From Ochotona curzoniae (lineage: Eukaryota; Chordata; Mammalia; Lagomorpha; Ochotonidae): a stretch of DNA of 64,000 nt. The notes under the pieces were generated by a model. That model saw only the letters and a list, made by a program, of their open reading frames with translations, made no database searches and was not told the DNA's origin. The DNA is taken from positions 6,634,001 through 6,698,000 of the forward strand of contig NW_024467120.1 in the NCBI RefSeq assembly GCF_017591425.1. Direction: 5' to 3'. Below, piece after piece: positions 56,641 to 64,000 of this stretch. The first letter of the stretch is position 1. Each line of letters opens with the position of its first letter. The translations under genes were made by a program, and so were the position numbers.

Positions 56641-58195
56641 TGACCTGGGCATTGTTGTAGAAAGGCTGCATAGGAAGTATATCCTATTGGGGTGGGAAAC
56701 TTGTTCCTGCCAAGGATCGTTTGGATACTTACAACAGCATTTGCAGGCTATGCAAAAATATCAACATAAAAATTAGCATGTTACAGATGTATTGAATTTC
56801 AAGTTCAACCTGCAATTGCCTTGGCAAGCTCAAACCAAGTACATGGCTCATGGACTGGACGTTTTCCATTTTTCCACTCCTGCTGGCAGGTCAAAGCAAT
56901 TTGTTCCTGATCTCATGTCTGCTCCAAGAGAGATTTGTGATGGCTCAGGAAAAGCAGGAAACTCCTCCGGCCTCAGTATTCTCACGTAAGACCTGGCTGC
57001 ACATCAGACTTAGACAGCACACTACTCTAGAACACCAATCCCATGGCAAAGCTCCAAGCCACGCCAATTGCTCTAAGCAATCTGGGAAATGGAACCAAGG
57101 AATCTGTTACAGAGAGCTATGAAGGCAATTGCTACCTGCACATCCCCAAGGTCTCCTGCTTTATAAGTTGTTACTGGACTTAAAAATGTAAATAAGCCAT
57201 GGGCAACAATGGCAGCCCCGCTCCACCCCACAGGCAACACTGCCAACTGACCAGTACATCCGGGCATTCTTTCAGGCAGCCTAGGAACAGCTACTCCTGG
57301 GCTCCAATCTCCATCCTTATTGCACTGTCTATCCTATTGTTTATTTTTTTCCCCTCTCCATCCTAGCCAAAACTGGAATCAATATGATACTTTTTCAAGA
57401 TGACAGTGAAAAACACTCCATAACAACCCAGCAACTTGACACCTTCCTATTCTTCAGCAGTCACCGTGACCACTGCCTTCATCAGCAATTCTCCTCCTAG
57501 GTATGCAAGTCTCCACCATTTCTTTGCATCTGAAGGACCTATACTTCCTCCTCTCAAAGTTCTGTTGGTTTCTCCAGAAAAGCAGTGCATTCCTTCACAA
57601 TGTACTCCAACTTTCTTCATACATATAGGTTGAGCCTTGCACATTGCAAATGCATGCAGGGCCACAGTGAGTAAGCAGCACATAGCAATGACGGACGGTG
57701 TAAAAACACTTTAAGCTAACCAGATGCTTTGGCTTGGCACCCCTAAGCAGCATGAAATGGTAATGCTGTCATAACCACCTTAGGCCTGAATGACACCACT
57801 TCACAGAGAAGATGCTGTTGTGAGGTGCAACAGTCAGCATTGTGTAGACTTCCCTGTCCCTTGCATGGTTAACAAACTCTCCATGCAGCAGGGCCAGTCA
57901 GTCTGCCCTGTGAAACCATGCAAGAGGAAAAGGTTCAGAGTTTCAACTCTGTCTCAAAAAAGAATCCTCATGCACAGAGGGAGGTCCACTTTGCGGACAG
58001 CCAAGCCAAGGTTCAAAATCCAGCTTCTGCATTGAGTGATTCTGAGACAGTCACTTACAGGAGGCCACTGACTTGGACTGGCCCCCTGCAGTAGTCTTGC
58101 AGATCAGGCCAAACCAAAAGGCAGCCACAAACGCTAAGGAGGCAGGTAAATCTGCCCAACAGCCAAGTTTGTTTTTTTTTTTTCTTAAACAAAAA
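56641..58195. other. unassigned non-coding sequence
   Basis: No family or exon recognised; poly-T at 58169-58180. Short frames on both strands have no domain I can assign. Confidence 0.4.
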
Positions 58196-58480
58196 AGGAG
58201 ATCCAAGTCTTCATAATATGGAAGTCCTTCTGTTTAGATCATTCCAATGAAACTGTTTACTATAGCTCGACAATAGGATGCTGGACTCTCTGCCATTGAT
58301 CATGTCCGCAATGATGGACATATAACTGTGTATGAAGTACTATAGTAATAATATAGGGGAAATCAGTCACGAGGGAGGGACTTGGGGAGGGGATAAGGGA
58401 AACACCAGGGCCTATGAAACTGTATCAAAAAGTAATAATAATAAGAAGAAGAAGAAGAGGAAGAAGAAAAGAGCAACAAC
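58196..58480 (+). mobile_element. L1 3' UTR fragment
   Basis: aatgaaactgtttactatag, acaataggatgctggactct, atgtccgcaatgatggacat, atagtaataatataggggaa, aacaccagggcctatgaaac tgtatca, then a tail of (aat)n(aag)n. Same subfamily as the half-L1 3' UTRs but with a single 3' unit; 5' truncated. Confidence 0.85.
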
Positions 58481-58499
58481 GCATTAAACTCACACACTC

Positions 58500-58575
58500 A
58501 ATCTCTCATTCATTCAACAAACACCGAATTTTCATGACGTACTAGGCACCATGCCGAGTGTTAGACAGAAAGGAG
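58500..58575. mobile_element. ancient MIR/L2-type fragment
   Basis: tcattcattcaacaaacacc gaatttt, cgtactaggcaccatgccga and gtgttagacagaaaggag match the widespread 'attcaacaaatatttattga / actatgtgccaggcactg' segment of ancient mammalian repeats. Too short to choose the family. Confidence 0.5.
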
Positions 58576-58943
58576 GTAGTCCCTGGAGGGGTCAGGTGCC
58601 AACCAATTTTCTTAAAGCTTCCTAGTGGTTGTGATATGTTGCAAAGGTCTGGGCAGAGTAGTGGAGAGTCCCAGTTCTGGGGAGCCACCTGCTAACACTG
58701 AGGGAACTCTTACACAGAATCTCAGCCTGAATTATTTATGGCATTTTGCAACTAACAAATTAAGCATTCTTACTCCTTTAAATTATCTTAAAACGTAAAA
58801 TAATAATAAATATTTTAGATTTTAAAAAAACAGAAAATGTATTCCCTTTCAGCTAAAAGCTCACCAATATAACATATACTTATTACCTGCATATTATATT
58901 TGGGAAACCTCAGAAATCTCAGGCAATAAAAGCAGTCTCAACC
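58576..58943. other. unassigned non-coding sequence
   Basis: AT-rich towards its right end; nothing recognised. Confidence 0.45.
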
Positions 58944-59258
58944 AGGGCCAGAGTGGAGGCTCAACAGGCTAAGCCTCTACCTGCGGCACTGACATCCCAT
59001 AAGAGAATCAGTTCAAGTCCTGACTGCTCTACTTTCCATCTATCTCCTTGCTTACAACTTAGGAAAGCAGTGGAGGATAGCTCAAGTTCTTGGGATGCTG
59101 AAACCACATGGGAGACCCAGAGGAAGCTCCTGGTTCCTGGCTTTGGATCAGCTCAGCTCCAACTGATGTGGTCATTTGGGGAGTAAACTAGTATTTGGAA
59201 GATCTGTCTCTTCTCTCTCTATAAATCTGCCTTTCCAATATAATTAAATAAATCAAAA
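58944..59258 (+). mobile_element. CSINE, full length with target-site duplication
   Basis: Head agggccagagtggaggctca, gctaagcctctacctgcggc, cagtggaggatagctcaagt, cacatgggagacccagagga, tail ttccaatataattaaataaa. Direct repeat agtctcaacc at 58934-58943 and 59259-59268. Confidence 0.95.
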
Positions 59259-59268
59259 AGTCTCAACC

Positions 59269-59950
59269 TTCTTCCTGAATGTTAGCCTTACCTTGACTTT
59301 TTCTAATGAAGCAATGGTTCTCAGGAGAAAAACAGGTGTGAATCCATCTTATACGTGTAGCCCTGTAGAACTGAATATAATCTCATAGTGACAAAACACC
59401 AAAGCTTTCAGACTCTGTCCGCAGCCCTGATGTCTCCTCCTTCCGTGACAAGACACGGTGCTGGGGGTTCACCATGGCTCAAGGGTCCTGCTCTTCCTGG
59501 GACACAAGGGTCGCAGAGAGTAGTAAACCAGTTCAGGTGGTCATCCTAACAGTCGCCTCTCTAGTACCCAGTTTCTGTTTTTAGAAGTAAAGACACTTCA
59601 ATGCAGTGAAAGCCAGGAGCCAATCACACTGCAAATCCAAAGGCTTCACATGGATTGTTCTCCAGGCATCACACCAATAGCATCATTTTCCATTTTTGCT
59701 AGTGTGTGAAGTGTGTACTCTTCTTGGTCCTGAGCCTCGAAGTGTCATGGTTGGAGAGAGACATTGACAGGCTAGAGGCACCTCTATCTTCCCTCCTGGG
59801 ACAGTGAAGTAGGTCTAAGCCAAGCCCTCCTGGTTCAATGGGAGTAAGCTACTTCTTAGTTAACAATTATTCCACTTAGAGTTCAGGTTTTACTACTGTC
59901 CGCACCCACAGGTTCCAATGTCACAGGTTCTGCTTCTAGCCTCTGAAAAT
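59269..59950. other. unassigned non-coding sequence
   Basis: Nothing recognised. Confidence 0.45.
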
Positions 59951-59959
59951 ATTAGAAAA

Positions 59960-60291
59960 GGGCCTAGGGCAGTAGCCTAGTGGCTAAAGTCCTCACCTTG
60001 TATGTGCTGGGATCCTATATGGGTGCCAACTCTAATCCAGGCTTCCCAACTTCCCTTCCAGCTCCCTGCTTGTGGCTAGGGAAAACAGTAGAGGACAGCC
60101 GAAGGTCTTGAGATCCTGCACCCACATGGGAGACCCGGAAGAAGCTCCTGGCTACTGGTTTTGGATGGGCTCAGCTCCAGTCATTGCAAACACTGGGGGA
60201 GTGAATCATCGGATGGAAGATCTCCCTTTCTGTCTCTCCTCCTCTCAGTATTATCTGCCTTTCCAATAAAAACAAACAAAATCTTCAAAAA
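59960..60291 (+). mobile_element. CSINE, pika type, with target-site duplication
   Basis: Head gggcctagggcagtagccta, tggctaaagtcctcaccttg, gtgggagacc-type body, gtgaatcatcggatggaaga and the tail gcctttccaataaaaacaaa. Direct repeat attagaaaa at 59951-59959 and 60292-60300. Confidence 0.95.
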
Positions 60292-60414
60292 ATTAGAAAA
60301 AGAAATGGCATAGACTGAATATGCACAGACACTTTCCTTGTTATATACCAATTTACATAACATCTACGTTGTGTTAGATTGTAAGGACTCTAGAAATGAT
60401 TCAAAATGCAGGAG

Positions 60415-60655
60415 AGAGCTGGGCCCTTGGCCTGCTGGTGATATCTGCGTCCACCGCAGAGTCCCTGAATTCCACTTCCACTTCCAGCTCCAGACTCTGG
60501 CTGCCTGCTAACGCCAGACCTGGGAGGTCACAGTGAAAGCTTGACTCATTGGCTTCCTGCCTACCAATGGGGAGGATCTGCACCGAGTGACTGGGCCAGT
60601 CCTGGCAGTGTGGGCATTAGGAGAGTGGTCCAGTGGATAGAAGCACTTTCATAAT
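60415..60655 (+). mobile_element. CSINE, old, diverged
   Basis: gagctgggcccttggcctgc, acttccagctccagactctg, gctgcctgctaacgccagac, ctgggaggtcacagtgaaag and ccagtggatagaagcacttt keep the order of the old C repeat. Confidence 0.72.
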
Positions 60656-60711
60656 AAACAACAAAAATTTAAAATACAGGGGAGAACATGTAAATGCAAA
60701 CATAAGAACCC

Positions 60712-61022
60712 CAATTTGGGTGAGTGTTTGGTCTAGCAATTAAGAGTCTGCTTGGGATGCCCATAGGCCATAGCCGAGTGGCTGGCCTTGATTCCCACCT
60801 TTGACTTCCAAGGGCAGCTTCCGACTAACGCACATCTTGGGAGGTAGCAAGTGACGGTTCAAGCAGTTGGCTTCTTGCCAACCACAAGGTGAACTGGATT
60901 GGGTTCCCCACTCCTGGATCAGCCCTAAACTGGGGGTCATTGTGAACATTTGCAAAATGAACCTGCAAATAAAAGCACTCTTGCTTTCATTTTCCCTGTC
61001 TTTATCTCTGTCTCTTAAAATG
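60712..61022 (+). mobile_element. CSINE, old subfamily
   Basis: gggtgagtgtttggtctagc, gagtctgcttgggatgccca, gcagcttccgactaacgcac, cttgggaggtagcaagtgac, ggttcaagcagttggcttct, tgaacctgcaaataaaagca and a C/T run before the microsatellite at 61024. Confidence 0.82.
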
Positions 61023-61165
61023 CATATATATATATACACACACGTATACATGCACATATATGTGTATACATTTATATCTATCTATGTATATACATACATG
61101 TGTATATATACATGTATCTATTTATATATACACATGTGTAATATGTGTATATATATATATTCTAA
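61022..61165. repeat. (TA/CA/TG)n alternating purine-pyrimidine tract
   Basis: About 140 bp of mixed tatata, cacaca, tgtata and catgta units. It follows a SINE tail, a common birthplace of such tracts. Confidence 0.93.
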
Positions 61166-61730
61166 ACGGGGCCCAGAAAGCAGCCCCCCTGAGTATACTG
61201 AGGGCAGCTAAACTTCCGCCAGCACCAAGGCTGGAGGCATGCATCAGGGATGAGCATGCCACATCCACACTTCATGGTCATGACAGGTGCCAGCAGGACA
61301 CTGCCTGGGAGGAGCCTCAGCCTTTGTCTTTCAAGAGGGTCTCTTGAGCAGGAAGCTCTAGCACCACCATTAATTCTGTGATGTCAGGACAGGAGGGAAG
61401 CACCTCTCTGGCTCTCAACTCTCCCCTCTACAAAAGGGGGACAAAACCCACCTGCAAAGTGGGATCAAAGGTCAGAAATGTCACCGGGGAGTAAACCAGA
61501 CAAGTGCCTGACACACATGGTAAAAACTGAGCATGCCCTGATGCTCATATTACAGCCAATAAAAAAAAATGTATCTCTCATTAACACACACACACACAAG
61601 CTTCTGTATGAACACAAAAAGCAATCCTTTCCATCAGAAACATTTCTTTTATATAGAAACAAACTTTTTATTCAATAACAAACTACCATCTGACTCAAAC
61701 CATTGATTGCGGGCACACCACTGCAGCATA

Positions 61731-61765
<35 letters not shown>

Positions 61766-63519
61766 TCCACCAACATTTACCACTAGGCTTCTTTTTCCCA
61801 TGTAGAATTGTGCCCAAACTGAATCCCTCAAGAGCAGTCACAACACAGAACAAAAATATTCGTCTTTCAATTCTGCTTTTCAAAATGATGATCCCCCTAA
61901 AACAAAGCTGGGTTTCATCAATGGTGAATCTGAGAAAAGTGGAAATCAACCCCTGTGGAAATCACGGCTGTAATTCTCAACACTCCACACAGGGAAGAGA
62001 GAGAAGATGGAGACATCCTCTTCTTCATAGCGAACTTCCATTTCACCTTCCATAAAAATCACCTCTTCACAAGATGTTGTACTGCTGTGGATCATGTGAA
62101 CATTCAGGTGCCTTTCTGAGCCCATCCGTGGGCAAGCAGATAGTACTTGTCAAACAGGAAAAAAATTTTTTCAGAAAACAACTGCACTCCTTGGCTCTTG
62201 GTATGCATGTTTCAGGAAACTCTGATTTCTAATCACGGCTCAGTTCAGAACAGAAAAGAAAGAGGCTGAAGGGTTATATTTCTGGAACAGAACATAGAAA
62301 CAGCCTACTTGTGGGCACGACTGATTTTCTGTCCATTCAAGCACGGAGGGCTCATTCTCTTGGCCTGTAGAGTTCTCAGTCCTGGGGAAACCTCACAGCC
62401 CAGTGCCATCTGCTGTGGCTTTTGGGCTCAGTTACTGTATCTGCAAACCAGTGATGTTACAAGTCAGGGCGTCTGTGGGTATGCTCTGATGGAAGAAGCC
62501 CACCCCAAGACTCCTTAGTGATCACCTTCCCACTTTTGGAGCCAAGGCCTGGGTGCCCAGCACCCTGATTTCAGTGGCTGGAAATCCACGTTTTCAGATT
62601 CAGTCCCACATTCCAGAACAGACAGTCTCTGAAGCTCCTGCCCCATGCTCCAACACATCCAAATCCACTCAAGCATCCTATAAAAATATGCCAACAAATA
62701 AACTGGACATGGCCAATTTAATTGTATAAAAGTGGAAAAAAAAAAAAAAACACTCCCTGCACTTCAAAAAGAAAAAAAAAAAGATGCATGTAAACTTGGC
62801 CTCTGAGTGGCTGGAGCATCCTTGAGCCTCGGCAGCTCCTTTTTCACAGGTGTCGCAGTTTCACTCGCTCAGTTTTTCTTGGAGGTATCAGTATGTTTTC
62901 TCCTTATTAACAGAATTCAGAGTCTGAGGATGCCTTTGAGTGTGAGCTTGTGGCTTGGCTGGCAGAAATAGTATTATCAAGAGACTTATGATGTGTAAAT
63001 AAAAATACATGGACCTAGAAATAAAAACACCAGAAGTTATGTTTCCAACGGGAATACCAATAGCAATCATCAATGGTTATATCACCTTCACTGGGGTGAA
63101 CGCAGACATTGCTTTTGGCAGTACCAAGCATGTCAGTTCTCAGGCTGTCCTCTGTGTACTCCATCAATAGGTGAGGCAGGGATGAACTGAAACACACGCT
63201 GTGAAAGAAAATCAACTAGCTCATCTGCAGATACACACAACACAGTGCCAATGACCCAGTAAACAGACCAACACAATCAACCCAACAACAGCTAGCAATC
63301 CCTAAGAGTCAAGTTCTAGGGATGCACAGACCAAATTCACACACAGCACTTTGTTCCCTAAACCTGAATATAAATAACACTTTGACCCACCTACTCAAGT
63401 GTAAAGTCTCAAGTGTAAAGGGCTCTTTTTGCATACTCTACAGATCAGAAAGATTTCAATTTCCATGACCCTGAAAAATAACACATATCTAAACTGGTAA
63501 GAAACAAGCTGTGCTTTCT
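61166..63519. other. repeat-poor non-coding stretch
   Basis: The only repeats are (CA)n at 61586-61599, (ATT)n at 61728-61767 and A-runs at 62736-62750 and 62771-62782. On the minus strand AATAAA (61669-61674, in gttattgaataaaaagtttg) is followed downstream by a (GT)n run (complement of 61586-61599), an arrangement like a polyadenylation site. No exon is recognised upstream of it. A 14-bp tandem (ctcaagtgtaaag(t/g)) occurs at about 63393-63420. Confidence 0.4.
61728..61767. repeat. (ATT)n microsatellite
   Basis: About 12 uninterrupted ATT units after catatatttattatt. Confidence 0.95.
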
Positions 63520-63822
63520 ACAAAATGATTATTTATTTCTATTTGAAAGGCAGATTTGCAGATAGAAGGAGGGAGAAGGCTTCACTCTGCTGGAATGACC
63601 AAAGCTGAGCTAATCCAAAGCCAAGAACCAGGAGTTTCTTCTAGATTTTCCATGTGAGTAGAGGGGGTCCAAGGATTTGCACCATCCTCTGCTGCTTTCC
63701 TAGATCACAAGCAGGGAGTTGGATCAGAAGTGGAACAGCCAGGACATGAACCAATACCTATATGAGATGCTGGCACTGAAGGTGGAGGATCAGCCTTCTA
63801 CGCCACCATGCCGTCCCCATCA
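63520..63822 (-). mobile_element. CSINE, full length, minus
   Basis: Tail side atgattatttatttctattt, then aaagctgagctaatccaaag, tttgcaccatcctctgctgc, tttcctagatcacaagcagg, gaacagccaggacatgaacc and the head complement ctacgccaccatgccgtccc. Confidence 0.93.
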
Positions 63823-64000
63823 TTGCTTCTGAAGTCCACTGACATTTATTGCAAAAGTGCAGTATTCAATACAAGGCACACAATGTAAACATATATTTCT
63901 ATCCATAAATATATCTACAAGGGTCATGCAAATGCAAGCTGTTTCTAATTATTTACTTGAAAAGGTTAATTTTATACATTGTCTAGTGCTTTTTGAAGAT

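Overview
The window is non-coding nuclear DNA from a mammal, almost certainly a lagomorph and most likely a pika (Ochotona). The main clue is about 34 copies of the lagomorph-specific tRNA-derived C repeat (CSINE). The youngest copies carry the 'gtggcctagcggctaaagtcctcgccttg' type head (quoted here as one degenerate motif), the B-box ggttctaatcc and the 'ctgactttgtaataaaaataaataaatc' type tail that I associate with pika rather than rabbit. L1 3' ends of lagomorph type, ancient mammalian MIR, MER2/Tigger and MaLR fragments, and a class II ERV-like solo LTR fit the same origin. The species call rests on remembered repeat consensus, not on a database search.

I found no convincing protein-coding exon, tRNA, rRNA, CpG island or operon-like structure. 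The longest open frames (up to 175 codons) look like chance frames or lie in repeats. The window is therefore a gene desert or part of a large intron. Two real genes are represented only by dead retrocopies: SRRM1 (34310-35809) and RPL23A (41817-42245, minus strand).

Layout. 1-12 kb is mostly unassigned single-copy sequence with a few SINEs, two MIR pieces, a short non-autonomous DNA transposon (8085-8385) and a CA-rich degenerate tract (11212-11600). 13.57-14.32 kb is a 5'-inverted (twin-primed) L1 with a clear target-site duplication. 19-22.3 kb holds two MER2-like elements; the second is split by a CSINE and an L1. 26.35-26.70 kb holds the least diverged CSINE, inside an MIR. 28.66-29.99 kb is a truncated L1 with ORF2 C-terminal sequence. 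30.3-32.25 kb is repeat-poor and has clustered homeodomain/POU-like motifs.

The most interesting region is 32.25-48.4 kb. It holds two copies of an internally deleted half-L1: a 5' UTR with tandem monomers, ORF1, and a short ORF2 stub joined directly to the 3' UTR. The first copy (32.25-35.96 kb) is twin-primed and is itself interrupted by an SRRM1 retrocopy that is also twin-primed. The second copy (43.73-48.39 kb, minus) is interrupted by a CSINE and by a 1.28-kb composite retroposon. That composite has about four GC-rich tandem units and an L1-like 3' end, no ORFs, and is flanked by a target-site duplication. Between the two copies lie an ancient L1M 3' fragment, a tail-to-tail SINE pair, the RPL23A retrocopy and a Tigger transposase fossil. 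From 48.4 to 64 kb the sequence is SINE-dense with a solo LTR (54.07-54.62 kb), one SINE-in-SINE insertion and a further L1 3' end (58.2-58.5 kb).
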